NCBI RefSeq assembly: GCF_900130065.1 | Contig: NZ_FQXV01000006.1 | Location: 124,001 to 188,000 of the forward strand | DNA: 64,000 nt | Reading direction: 5' to 3' | DNA from: Sporobacter termitidis DSM 10068 | GTDB taxonomy: Bacteria; Bacillota; Clostridia; Oscillospirales; Oscillospiraceae | Part shown: positions 49,798-59,098 of the stretch, piece by piece | Position numbering within the stretch: the stretch's first letter is position 1 | How the letters are laid out: every line of letters starts with the position of its first letter | Notes under the pieces: generated by a model | Told to the model about the DNA's origin: nothing | What the model saw: only the letters and a program-made list of their open reading frames with translations | Databases searched by the model: none | Translations under genes and position numbers: made by a program

Positions 49798-51729
49798 TCA
49801 CGCGTAATATCCCGCTCTGAAGCCTGCGGTCCCGGCCTCCATGGCATTGGTACACGCCTCGGCATCTCCCGCGATGACCAGCTTGTCACCCAGGAAGGAA
49901 AGCTCATCCTTCAGCCCGTTATTCGGATGATAGCCCATGGAGACGACGATCGCGTCACACGGCAGCAGCGTCTTTTGACCTTCCTGTTCGACAAGAACGC
50001 CGCTCTCACAAATCTCCAGGACTTTTGTGTTCATCATGGTTCTGACGTCTCTCTCCTTCATGAACCTGACCATCGCGACGACCTTCGTGCCGTCGGCTTT
50101 GGCGGAGAGCTTATCCGCCATCTCGATCACCGTGATCTGGCCGCGTTCGGCGTCCGCCAGGTACATGGCCGTTTCAACACCCACCTCGCCGCCGCCGGCG
50201 ACGATAATCCGGCCTTCGGCCTGCGCTTTTCCAAGCAGGATATCCTCCGCGAAAACCACGTTCGGGCGGTCGATGCCGGGAATGCGGGGCTTGTTCGGCA
50301 GTCCGCCCGTGGCGAGAATCATCTTATCCCCGCCAAACGCCCTGACGTTTTCCGCCGTGGCTTTCTTGTTCAGCTCCACTGTGACGCCCAGCTTTTTGAT
50401 CTGGCTGATCAGGTAGCAGGTAAAGGTTATAAAATCGCCTTTCCCGGGAGGATAAGCCGCGGCGACGAACTGGCCGCCCAGCTTATCGCCGGCTTCCCAG
50501 AGCGTGACCTTGTGCCCCATACGCGAGGCCGCAATGGCGGCTTCCATACCGGCGACCCCGCCCCCGACGATCAGCACCTTCTTCGGCGAGGGCTTATTTT
50601 CATAGGTATACTCGTATTCGCGGTTCAGTTCGGGGTTGACACAGCAGCGGATCGGGACCTGCAGATATGTACCGGACACGCAGCCCTGCATACAGCGGAT
50701 ACAGGGCCGGATTTCCTCAAAGCGGCCCTCTTTGGCCTTGTTGGGCATTTCGGGGTCGGCCAGGGAGCACCGGGACATCCCGACGATATCGCAAAAGCCC
50801 GATTCCAGAAGGCTCTCCGCCATGAGCGGATCATCGATACTGTTGACGCCCAGGACCGGGATTTTCACGACCTTTTTCAGCGCGGCCGCGTTATCGATCG
50901 TCCACGCATGAGGCTGATACGACGGGGCAACCTGGCCGGGATTATAGGTGCCGTAGACGCCGTTGGAGCAGTTGATCAAATCGACGCCCCACTCCTCCAA
51001 AAGCCTTGCCACCATGCGGGACTCGGCAATGCCGCGCCCCGACAGCGTGTGCTCGTCGGCGGAATACCGTACCGATACCGGGAAGTCCGGGCCCACTGCC
51101 CCGCGGACCGCATCGTAAACCTCGCGGAGCAGGCGCATACGGTTGTTAAAGCAACCGCCGTATTCATCGGTACGCTTGTTTTCGTAAAACGACATGAATC
51201 CGGCGATAAGATATCCGTTGCCGGCGTGAATCTCAACGCCGTCAAAACCGGCCTGTTTCACCCGGGCAGCCGTTGAACCGAACTGCCGGACAAGCTCCTG
51301 TATTTCTTCCACGGAGAGCTCCCGGGCCATTTCCCTGTTCCACGGGCAGGACATCGGTGAGCAGGCAACAGGCTGCATTCCTCCGTTGACAAGGGAATTG
51401 GACTGGCGGCCCGCGTGATAAATCTGGCAAAAGATCTTGGCGCCATGCTGATGCACGGCATCGGTCAATTTGCGATGCCCCTCTATCTGCGCGTCATCGA
51501 ACAGGCCCGCGACATATTTGTAACCTTTGGCGTTTGGATTGATGCCGTAGTCCTCAGTTATAATCAGGCCGAAGCCGCCTTTTGCTTTAGCTTCGTGATA
51601 TTTGATATATTGCTCGGTTGCGTATCCGTCTTCCGTACACATATTGGTGACCATCGCCGTCACGGCGAAACGGTTTGGGATCGTACAATCGGCGATTTTC
51701 AGAGGCGTAAACAGGCTCTGATATTCCAT
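49798..51729 (-). CDS. Old Yellow Enzyme/2,4-dienoyl-CoA reductase-like oxidoreductase 3
   Basis: A 643-residue protein, close in length and motif order to the one at 35377-37308. FMN barrel: MEYQSLFTPLKIADCTIPNRFAVTAM and EIHAGNGYLIAGFMSFYENKRTDEYGG. Fe-S: CIRCMQGC...CC near 345. FAD: VLIVGGGVAGMEAAIAASRMG; NAD: IIVAGGGEVGVETAMYLAD. Both paralogues end in AGYYA. ATG 51729 follows AAAGGAGCATAAC. It is divergent from LysR 2 at 51938, which may regulate it, and convergent with the amidohydrolase cassette. Like the others it should reduce an activated double bond. Confidence 0.9.
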   Translation of the reverse strand: MEYQSLFTPLKIADCTIPNRFAVTAMVTNMCTEDGYATEQYIKYHEAKAKGGFGLIITEDYGINPNAKGYKYVAGLFDDAQIEGHRKLTDAVHQHGAKIFCQIYHAGRQSNSLVNGGMQPVACSPMSCPWNREMARELSVEEIQELVRQFGSTAARVKQAGFDGVEIHAGNGYLIAGFMSFYENKRTDEYGGCFNNRMRLLREVYDAVRGAVGPDFPVSVRYSADEHTLSGRGIAESRMVARLLEEWGVDLINCSNGVYGTYNPGQVAPSYQPHAWTIDNAAALKKVVKIPVLGVNSIDDPLMAESLLESGFCDIVGMSRCSLADPEMPNKAKEGRFEEIRPCIRCMQGCVSGTYLQVPIRCCVNPELNREYEYTYENKPSPKKVLIVGGGVAGMEAAIAASRMGHKVTLWEAGDKLGGQFVAAAYPPGKGDFITFTCYLISQIKKLGVTVELNKKATAENVRAFGGDKMILATGGLPNKPRIPGIDRPNVVFAEDILLGKAQAEGRIIVAGGGEVGVETAMYLADAERGQITVIEMADKLSAKADGTKVVAMVRFMKERDVRTMMNTKVLEICESGVLVEQEGQKTLLPCDAIVVSMGYHPNNGLKDELSFLGDKLVIAGDAEACTNAMEAGTAGFRAGYYA

Positions 51730-51937
51730 TGAGTTATGCTCCTTTCGACTTGTAAAAGCAGGACGCCATTGCGGGCTGCTTGTTCATTAAGAAGAAGAAT
51801 CGCGGAGTTTTATGATGTCGGGACAGCGTTAATGATATCATAAGATTTTTAACATTTAAAATTCATATTTATTTCTTTACAATAAAATTAATCTATCATA
51901 AAGTAATGTAAAACATTTCATTCTTGGGGGCTAAGCA
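51730..51937. promoter_or_regulatory. Divergent promoter region, OYE 3 and LysR 2
   Basis: AT-rich, with TATCATAA occurring twice (near 51835 and 51893) about 58 bases apart. A paired LysR site is possible, but not demonstrated. Confidence 0.35.
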
Positions 51938-52822
51938 ATGGACATAAAGCAGCTGGAATACTTCGTAACGATTGCGCAGACCCTGAATTTCACCCAGGCA
52001 GCCAAAGCCCATTACATTACCCAGCCCGCCATAAGCCACCGGATAACCGACCTGGAAACTGAATTGGGCATACAGCTCTTCGTGCGAAGCAAGCATCGGG
52101 TTTTTTTGACATCCGCCGGAGAGGCTTTTTTAAATTACGCGGCAAGTATGCTGGATACGGCCGACGCCGCGCTCAACAGAGCGAAAAACATTGCGATGGG
52201 CAGGGAGGGGCACTTACGTATTTCAGTGGTTCCGACGTGCAGTAAAACACTCACGGAAATATTGATCGAGTTCAGGAAAAAATATCCGGATGTTGATGTG
52301 CAGGTCGATTTTTCAACAGGGCGGGAACAGATCATCGCCATTAATAAAGATGAATATGACTTTTATTTTTCTTTTTCTTCACTGATCCAGGCATGCGAAA
52401 ATCTGCAGTGCCTTGAAACAGACCAAGACCGCTTCGGCATCTTTTTGCCTAAGAAATACGCCAATCGCGTAGATCCTCGCAATCCTTCCACATTAAAAGA
52501 ACTCAATCTGGCGGCAGAATTGAGGGCCGCGGGTCCATTTCTTGTCGATCAGATGTTTTCCATATGTACAGCGCGTGATATCGACACGTCCAAAATCGTC
52601 GGCTGCAGGAACCATATGTCTGTATTTCTTTTGGTAAATGCAGAAATGGCGTTTACAATGTTTCCTCTCGGGATGAGGGATTGCGTCTCAACCGAGCGAA
52701 TTATCACCTACCCTCTTGGCGGCGACGATGCCCTTGTGACAAACGCCGTCGGCTGGAATCCTTCAAACAGCAATAATACCGCGGAAGTGTTTATGAATCT
52801 CCTCTTTGAAAAGTATAAATAG
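51938..52822 (+). CDS. LysR-family regulator 2
   Basis: A 294-residue LTTR with HTH LEYFVTIAQTLNFTQAAKAHYITQPAISHRITDLETELGIQLF (6-50) and the effector domain after 88 (HLRISVVPTCSKTLTEILIEFRKKYPDVDVQVDF). It is paralogous to LysR 1. ATG 51938 follows GGGGGCTAAG. Divergent from OYE 3 and upstream of the DASS/URO-D operon, it may control either. It ends before a strong terminator. Confidence 0.92.
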   Translation: MDIKQLEYFVTIAQTLNFTQAAKAHYITQPAISHRITDLETELGIQLFVRSKHRVFLTSAGEAFLNYAASMLDTADAALNRAKNIAMGREGHLRISVVPTCSKTLTEILIEFRKKYPDVDVQVDFSTGREQIIAINKDEYDFYFSFSSLIQACENLQCLETDQDRFGIFLPKKYANRVDPRNPSTLKELNLAAELRAAGPFLVDQMFSICTARDIDTSKIVGCRNHMSVFLLVNAEMAFTMFPLGMRDCVSTERIITYPLGGDDALVTNAVGWNPSNSNNTAEVFMNLLFEKYK

Positions 52823-52852
52823 AAGACAGAACCTTATAAAATAAAAGCTGAA

Positions 52853-52885
52853 AAAGACGTCTTGCAAAAAGACGTCTTTATTCTT
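52853..52885 (+). terminator. Terminator of LysR 2; region 52823-53122
   Basis: AAAGACGTC (52853-52861) pairs with GACGTCTTT (52871-52879), followed by ATTCTTTTCTT. The remaining bases up to 53122 show no gene and presumably hold the transporter promoter. Confidence 0.85.
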
Positions 52886-53122
52886 TTCTTGATAGAAATT
52901 CGTTATCGTATAGTTAAAGAAATCGATTTCCATTATGATTCTCACTATGTTAATTTGTGAACAAGAAGAAGCGTATTCTTAACGGAGTTTTATACATTTA
53001 TAACAATGCGGGATAAGGGAAATGGGGGATATGCACAACTATTATTATCAATGCAGGACAAAAGCTGCTCGAGAGGGATTCTTTGCTGCGATCAACGCGT
53101 AACAAAAAATGGAGGAGTAATA

Positions 53123-54628
53123 ATGGAAACTCAAATGGCAGCCCCGAAAAAGACACGCGACGCATTGTACTTTGTCAAGAGCATCATCGGTTTGGCTATT
53201 ATGATTTTCTTTCAATATATCCCGGCGCCGGCGCCGATCACGCCCACAGGCATGGCAGTCATCGGGATGCTGCTTGGTCTGATCTTTCTTTGGACGTTTG
53301 TGGATATCGTCTGGCCCACATTCGCCGGTATTTTAATTTTTGGTTTTCACGCATTTGCGATATATCCCAAATCGATTTCTTTGGCCGGTATTTACGAAGC
53401 CGGCGCCCAATCCTTCGGCAACTGGTGCGTTGTATTTATCATCGGCTGCCTGCTTTTGACGCTGGCTCTTGAAGAAGCGGGGACGATCCGAAGAATTACG
53501 ATGTGGTTTCTTTCGCGCAAATTTGCGCGAAAGAGCCCGTGGGCTTTTACAACCATGTTTCTCGGGGCCGCACTGCTGGTCGGACTGTTTCTCGACGTTT
53601 CGGCGGCTCAGTTCTTCATGCTGGGTATCGCGCATCAGATGTTCGAGCTTCTCGGCTTTAAAAAAGGTGAAAAATGGCCCACGCTGATGATCATTGGGTT
53701 GACCTTCACCACCATCATCGCCTTTGCGGCCACGCCTATCTGCCACGCCGTCCCCATCATGTTCATGGGTATCTATTCCTCCATTACGGGACAGCCTGTC
53801 AATATGCTGTCCTATATTCTTGTGGGTGTTCCTATCGGTCTTGTCCTCTGGGGTCTGATGCTCCTCTGGTTCCGATATGTAGGAAAGCCCGACGTGTCCC
53901 AATTGGAGAACATTGATTACAACGTCATTGAAAGCATGAAGCCCGGGCCGATGGACAAAAAGGAAAAAATCGTCGTGACGGTCTCCCTGTTTGTCGTCGT
54001 ATGCTGGCTGCTGCCCGGCTTTATGTCCTTCCTCGCACCGAATTCGCCCGTTTTGGCATGGTTCAACGCCGCCACAGCCACAGCGCCGATGTTTGCGGCC
54101 ATTCCGCTGCTGGCGATCATCCGTATAGACGGCAAGCCGATCCTCAACGTTATGGACGCATTGCAGAAGCTGCCCTGGTATGTCATCGCATTTTTGGCGG
54201 GCATCATGATGATCGCCAGCGCGGTGGGCGAGCAGAGCACCGGCATTCCCGCCTTTATGGCGGCCAATCTGGCCCCGATTACAAACGGCCTGAGCCCATT
54301 CGTCTTCGTTACCCTTATCGCGGTTCTGAGCTGCGTGCTCGCAAACTTCTTAAACCACGTCCCGGTTGGCATTATCTTTGTATCTGTCAGCGTGCCTGCC
54401 GCAATTGCCGTCGGCATTAATCCGCTTGTAATGTTTATCGCGGCCTGCCTGGGCGCCAACCTGGGATTTGCAATCCCCCCCGCCATGGTCCCAATCGGCG
54501 TTGCCTGCGCGGACGAGTGGGGCAGCTACAAAACCACGATCAAAAACGGCTTCTTCATGCTGATCTGCACCTGTGTTGTACTGGCGATTCTCGTTTATCC
54601 CCTCAGCAGCCTTGTTTTTGGCCGTTAA
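53123..54628 (+). CDS. DASS/SLC13-type (ion transporter superfamily) anion symporter
   Basis: A 501-residue, 11- to 13-helix protein. ATG 53123 is behind GGAGGAGTAATA; an upstream in-frame ATG at 53006 adds 39 residues without a site and is rejected. Two re-entrant, symmetric halves are visible with the motif (F)LDVSAAQFFMLG and LANFLNHVPVGIIFVS plus the C-terminal ANLGFAIPPAMVPIGVA, resembling the SNT/SNP-type elements of DASS carriers. It should import a di- or tricarboxylate or other organic anion with Na+. It heads an operon with two URO-D family genes, so its substrate may be theirs. Confidence 0.85.
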   Translation: METQMAAPKKTRDALYFVKSIIGLAIMIFFQYIPAPAPITPTGMAVIGMLLGLIFLWTFVDIVWPTFAGILIFGFHAFAIYPKSISLAGIYEAGAQSFGNWCVVFIIGCLLLTLALEEAGTIRRITMWFLSRKFARKSPWAFTTMFLGAALLVGLFLDVSAAQFFMLGIAHQMFELLGFKKGEKWPTLMIIGLTFTTIIAFAATPICHAVPIMFMGIYSSITGQPVNMLSYILVGVPIGLVLWGLMLLWFRYVGKPDVSQLENIDYNVIESMKPGPMDKKEKIVVTVSLFVVVCWLLPGFMSFLAPNSPVLAWFNAATATAPMFAAIPLLAIIRIDGKPILNVMDALQKLPWYVIAFLAGIMMIASAVGEQSTGIPAFMAANLAPITNGLSPFVFVTLIAVLSCVLANFLNHVPVGIIFVSVSVPAAIAVGINPLVMFIAACLGANLGFAIPPAMVPIGVACADEWGSYKTTIKNGFFMLICTCVVLAILVYPLSSLVFGR

Positions 54629-54704
54629 GTAAAACTGCCTGCGCGAAGGGACAGGCAAATGGCCCGTCCCCGCGCGCAGAGTACGAACACTTTGGAGAAA
54701 AGCT

Positions 54705-55948
54705 ATGGAAGAAGCTCAAAAAGCGGCGGCATTTACCGAGCGCCTTCAGCGTGTCAATAATGCGATTGCGCTGAAGGAAAGCGACAAAATGCCCATTGTT
54801 CCTCTTTTCAATTCTGTGATACAGCGCCTCTACGGTTCCAGTTATAAAGACCTCTACTACAACCACAGGCAGGCCGGGGACGCCGTGCTGAAGTTTTACG
54901 CGCAGTACCCGCAATGCGACGCCCATTTTTTTGAAGGCTTTAAAAGCGGCGTGGCCAACGAGCTGGCCGGCTCCAGAATGATCGACTGGCCGGGACGCCC
55001 GGGTACGGCCGTATCGGATTTCAGCTCCCATCAGGTCATCGAGCACGAGTTCCTTCTGCCGGAGGAATATCCGGAGCTCCTCAACGACTTCACCGGCTTT
55101 ATGCTCAAGAAATATATTCCGAGGGCTTATGCCAATCTGCAGGGCTTTGGCAGCCTGGCACTCTATCCGGCCGTTATCCTCGGCACCAGTCTTTTAAACT
55201 CCGTCACGACGCCGGGCCTGCTGGAGTCCTACGGCAGGCTGGCTGAAATCGCAAGGCCGATGCCGAAGCCTCGGCGCTGACAAACGCGTATTGGGCGAAG
55301 CTGTCCGACATTGGTTTTCCCACGCTGGCCACAGGCACCTCCCAAGCGCCGTTTGATATCCTGGGCGACTTTTTCAGGGGCGCGGTCGGCATGCTGGAGG
55401 ATCAGCTTGAGTATGAGGACGAAATCGCGGCCGTCTGCGATATGTTTGCCGATCAGCAGATCCAGGCCCTTCAGTATTTTCAGTACGCACCGCTGCCGGT
55501 CAAACGCGTGTTCTTTCCGCTCCACAAGGGCATGGACGGCTTTATCAGCCCGAAGCAATATGAAAAGCTCTATTGGAAACCGTTAAAGAAAGTCATGCTG
55601 GCGCTCATTGATATGGGCGTGACGCCGTTTATCTACACGGAGGGCCGGTACGAGACCCGCCTCGAGCAGCTGGCCGACGTGCCAAAGGGGAAGGTCCTAT
55701 ACCACTTTGAAACCGTCGACATGAAGGAGGCCAAGCGGATTCTCGGCAACGTCGCGTGTATCTCCGGCAATCTCCCCATCGCTCTCATGGAATTCGGCAA
55801 AAAGGCGCAGGTCGTCGCTTACTGCAAATATCTTATCGATACATGCGCTCCCGGCGGCGGATATATCTTTGATTTCAGCGGCAGCCTGGAAAACACGAAA
55901 CAGGAGAACCTGGACGCGATGTTCGACACCCTGGATACTTATAAATAG
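54705..55948 (+). pseudogene. URO-D family protein 2, frameshifted
   Basis: Two frames together give about 414 residues of one URO-D-like protein: an N-terminal part (54705-55280, MEEAQKAAAFTERLQRVNNA...) and a C-terminal part joined by the reading at about 55256 (ADAEASALTNAYWAKLSDIG...). The first frame ends in a short nonsense tail (RPMPKPRR) immediately past the shift. One missing A in the GCAAGG at 55251-55256 (GCAAAGG would restore it) explains everything. The 3' part retains FFPLHKG, YTEGRYE, GGGYIFDFSGSLE. Sequencing error, phase-like polymer slippage or a recent loss are all possible. It lies between the DASS carrier and URO-D protein 3. Confidence 0.75.
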
Positions 55949-55989
55949 CAGACCGGCTCAAAATCCAAAACTGAAAAGGTTGAGATGCA

Positions 55990-56985
55990 ATGAATCCTAA
56001 AGAACAATTTCTCTCCGCTTTAAAAAACGAAAAACCGCCCAAATGGATGGGCTACGCGTTTAACGCCTATGCCTCAAACGGCTTTCCCGTCATCTGGGAC
56101 CCGGTGACTATGCTGGACGCCGCGTTTTCCGGCGAATCCTACATAGACCTCTGGGGCGCCACATGGCGCCATCTGCCGACGGACCCCGGCGCCATCCCGA
56201 TGGTTAACCAGGAAAACAAGGTCATCAAGGACCTCACCCACTGGCGCGACTATGTCAGGTTCCCGTCGCTGGATAACCTTGACTGGTCCGCCGCGATGGG
56301 CATGCTGTCCGTTGTCGACAGGGATACGACGCTTGTCATGGTTCCCAGCTTTTATGGCCCGTTCGAGCGCGCGCACGCGCTGATGCCCTTTGACGAAGTC
56401 CTATGCGCGTTATACGAGGAGCCGGACGCCACATACGATCTGTTCGGCGCCCTGACGGATTGGAAAATCAAAGCGCTTGGCCTGGTGATCGACCATATCA
56501 AGCCCGACATCATTCACTCGCATGACGACTGGGGTTCAAAAACGAGCCTGTTCATGTCCCCCGAAATCTTCCGAAAGCTGCTGAAGCCCCATTATACGCG
56601 GCTTTACAGCTATATCAAGAGCCGCGGCGTCCTGGTGCAGCATCATGCCGACTGCTACTGTCAAGGGCTGGAGTGCGACATGGTGGATATGGGAATCGAC
56701 ATGTGGCAGGGCGTCATCCCGGCCAACGATATCCCGCTCATCCAGAGAAACACCCGGGGCAGGCTCCTTCTGCTGGGCGGTATAGACCAGACGGTCATCG
56801 ATCACGCCGACGCGACAGAAGAAAGCATCCGGGCCGAAGTCCGGAGGGCGATCGATACATACGCGCCCGGCGGTGCTTTCCTGCCGTGCATCGCCAGCAT
56901 TCTGTGCATCAACGAAGGCGTCGGCGACATTGTCATTGACGAGTGCAATAAATACGGCGCCGAATGGCTGAAAAAGAACAGCTGA
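55990..56985 (+). CDS. URO-D family protein 3
   Basis: A 331-residue protein with landmarks SHDDWGSKTSLFMSPEIFRKLLKPHYTRLY, VQHHADCYCQGLECDMVDMGIDMWQGV and GGIDQTVIDHADATEESIRAEVRR. The two strands HHADC and HDDWG align with URO-D 1 (HHSDS and HDDWG), showing both to be the same subgroup. A C-Y-C follows HHAD, possible zinc ligands. ATG 55990 follows AAAAGGTTGAG and is 41 bases after URO-D 2. It probably transfers or removes a methyl or carboxyl group; no corrinoid protein accompanies it. Confidence 0.8.
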   Translation: MNPKEQFLSALKNEKPPKWMGYAFNAYASNGFPVIWDPVTMLDAAFSGESYIDLWGATWRHLPTDPGAIPMVNQENKVIKDLTHWRDYVRFPSLDNLDWSAAMGMLSVVDRDTTLVMVPSFYGPFERAHALMPFDEVLCALYEEPDATYDLFGALTDWKIKALGLVIDHIKPDIIHSHDDWGSKTSLFMSPEIFRKLLKPHYTRLYSYIKSRGVLVQHHADCYCQGLECDMVDMGIDMWQGVIPANDIPLIQRNTRGRLLLLGGIDQTVIDHADATEESIRAEVRRAIDTYAPGGAFLPCIASILCINEGVGDIVIDECNKYGAEWLKKNS

Positions 56986-57010
56986 CCTCGCTCCTCTCTT
57001 CTTAAGAAAA

Positions 57011-57040
57011 GGCCGTCCCTTCGCCCGGGACGGTCCTTTC
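57011..57040 (+). terminator. Terminator of the DASS/URO-D operon
   Basis: GGCCGTCCC (57011-57019) pairs with GGGACGGTCC (57027-57036) with one wobble, followed by TTTCCTTG. Confidence 0.75.
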
Positions 57041-57188
57041 CTTGAAAATCAGAATATGATAGTGCCTGCCTTTTCTGTCCGACGCTTTAAAATGAGCTAC
57101 ATAAAGAATTGGAGCTGACGTCAATGAAAGATACTGTTATAATTATAATAAATTTTCTATTGATTTTTCAGACTGCCAGGAAATTCAT

Positions 57189-58085
57189 ATGAGTATCAAA
57201 AAAATTCTCAAGCTTATCGATGTCAAAACCTTTACGGCAGGTCTCCTGCCGGTTATGCTCGGCTCCGTCTATTCTTTATATTTCTTTCACAGGCTCAGCC
57301 TGTGCCTCATGATTATTCTTGCGATTGCAATGATGCTCATACAAGGGTCGACCAATATGCTGAATGATTATTTTGATTACAAACGCGGGGCCGACAGCTT
57401 GGACAAAGCCGACGAAAAGGCGCTTGCCAGCGGTGAGGTAACTCCAAAACAGGTTCTGACACTTATCGCTGTCTTTGCATCGGCGGCGCTGGTTATCGGT
57501 ATCATCATTTCGAATAGTGCCGGTTGGGGCGTCATGCTGGTAGCGGCGGTCGGCGCTGCCGTGGCGCTTCTGTATTCTTCCGGCCCAAAGCCTATTTCAC
57601 ACACGCCGTTCGGCGAGGCTGCCGCCGGTATTACAATGGGTCTTGGAATAACGTCAACGGTCGCGTTTATCCAATCCGGCGCGTTTTCCTGGCATTATAT
57701 TGTTATGGCGGTACCTGAGGTCATATTCATCGCCTATATCATGTTCACCAATAATTTGTGCGATCTTGAAAAAGACCAAAGCGCCGGCAGAAGGACGCTG
57801 CCGGGAATGCTCGGTTTCCAGGCCGCAAAATCTATATGGCTGCTTTGCTGTCTTCTGCTTGTTTCTATAACGGTCATTCTCATCATTATAGGCGCCTATC
57901 CGGCATGGGACCTCTTAGCAATAGCACTGCTTTTTAATTACCGTACCATGATTAAATTCCGGTCATACGGGCAGGGGCAGTTTGATAAAGGCCGGATGAT
58001 GGGCATCATCGGCAGATTAGGTATACAATATCACGTCCTGATGGTACTCGGGCTCGTTATTGCTTATTTAGGACAGTTTGAGTAA
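57189..58085 (+). CDS. UbiA-family prenyltransferase (MenA-like)
   Basis: A 298-residue protein with eight to nine helices and the two aspartate-rich loops NDYFDYKRGAD (near 59) and NNLCDLEKDQSAGRR (near 190) that bind Mg-prenyl diphosphate. It resembles 1,4-dihydroxy-2-naphthoate prenyltransferase, but no other menaquinone gene is near, and homologous UbiA proteins make other lipids. ATG 57189 follows CCAGGAAATT. It precedes the DUF445 gene by 53 bases on the same strand. Confidence 0.85.
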   Translation: MSIKKILKLIDVKTFTAGLLPVMLGSVYSLYFFHRLSLCLMIILAIAMMLIQGSTNMLNDYFDYKRGADSLDKADEKALASGEVTPKQVLTLIAVFASAALVIGIIISNSAGWGVMLVAAVGAAVALLYSSGPKPISHTPFGEAAAGITMGLGITSTVAFIQSGAFSWHYIVMAVPEVIFIAYIMFTNNLCDLEKDQSAGRRTLPGMLGFQAAKSIWLLCCLLLVSITVILIIIGAYPAWDLLAIALLFNYRTMIKFRSYGQGQFDKGRMMGIIGRLGIQYHVLMVLGLVIAYLGQFE

Positions 58086-58138
58086 TATATATTTATACGC
58101 GATTCATTTCTATACTTTAAAGTACAGGGAGTTTTATT

Positions 58139-59023
58139 TTGAACCTGCTTCGTATTATCTCAGCGCTGACCGTTGGCGGCGTCGTCGGTTATATAACGAA
58201 CTGGATTGCCATAAAAATGCTGTTCCGTCCGCTGAAGCCAATTATGATCGGCAGATTCCGTGTGCCTTTTACCCCCGGCATAGTCCCGAAGAGGAAAGAC
58301 GCCCTCGCCGAAATTCTCGGGGGAGCTATCGTCGATAAATTTTTCAACGCGGATGACCTTGAAATCGTCTTCAAGTCCGATACATTTGCCGACGCATTTG
58401 CGGATAGTGTTGTTTCGATGCTCTCCGACGAGAGCTTCAGACTTAAGTCTATCCAAATCAGCAGCGGGACGGCTGACAGCCAGCTGTACGCACGGTTCAG
58501 AGATGAGCTCTGCATACGAATACAGGCCGCACTGCTGAGAGCCGATATTACGAAGCTGATTTCAGAGGAAGTCGTCAGGATAATGGAGGCCCGTTCCGCA
58601 AATTCTCTTGTCGGGAACATTCTTCACGCCGAGCTACCAGGGCTTATCACCGAATCGCTTTCAGATAAACTGGAGAATTATATCCTGAACGAAAGCCGGT
58701 CAGTTATCCTGCACATTATTGACGATGAGTTGAACGAACTCAGGACCGCGCCGATTGCTGAAATTACAAACAATTTATTCCCCGACCCAGAGGAGCTCCA
58801 CGACATCGTTTTCAAGCTGCACGGGCGGTTTATGCGCAGATATGTGCGTCATATTGTCGAAAGCATCGACGTTGGCGGCATGATCACGGAAAAAGTCAAG
58901 CAGATGTCCGCAGGAGAAGTCGAAGGACTTGTTCTTGACGTCGTCAACCGGGAGCTTCGTTATGTGGTTCTCCTGGGCGCTGCCTTGGGGATGCTGATAG
59001 GGGCAATCAACATATTCGTATAG
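58139..59023 (+). CDS. DUF445 family membrane protein
   Basis: A 294-residue protein beginning NLLRIISALTVGGVVGYITNWIAIKMLFRPLKPI with FTPGIVPKRKDALAEILGG, the DUF445 signature, and ending in a second helix (VVLLGAALGMLIGAINIF). Between them is a soluble helical domain. It is shorter than the roughly 370-residue Bacillus members. The start is TTG 58139, 8 bases after AGGGAG. The function is not known; family members link to sporulation or membrane organisation. Confidence 0.85.
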   Translation: MNLLRIISALTVGGVVGYITNWIAIKMLFRPLKPIMIGRFRVPFTPGIVPKRKDALAEILGGAIVDKFFNADDLEIVFKSDTFADAFADSVVSMLSDESFRLKSIQISSGTADSQLYARFRDELCIRIQAALLRADITKLISEEVVRIMEARSANSLVGNILHAELPGLITESLSDKLENYILNESRSVILHIIDDELNELRTAPIAEITNNLFPDPEELHDIVFKLHGRFMRRYVRHIVESIDVGGMITEKVKQMSAGEVEGLVLDVVNRELRYVVLLGAALGMLIGAINIFV

Positions 59024-59059
59024 AAAAATCGCTTTAACAGTCTATAAACCGCTAAAAAA

Positions 59060-59091
59060 GCCTGTATGGTCATGGAAAATACCATACGGGC
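59060..59091. terminator. Bidirectional terminator
   Basis: GCCTGTATGGT pairs with ACCATACGGGC around 59060-59091 with one wobble; AAAAAA precedes and TTTCTT follows, so it can stop both the DUF445 gene and the convergent URO-D 4 gene. Confidence 0.85.
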
Positions 59092-59098
59092 TTTCTTA

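Noticed and set aside
49762-51276. Long plus-strand frame (504 codons)
   Set aside because: It is antisense to OYE 3, has no ribosome site and shows no domain signature; a high-GC shadow.
35377-51729. Naming the OYE-like genes as bile-acid (baiCD/baiH) or daidzein reductase genes
   Set aside because: The family is right, but no other bai or equol-pathway gene is present, and specificity cannot be read from motifs.
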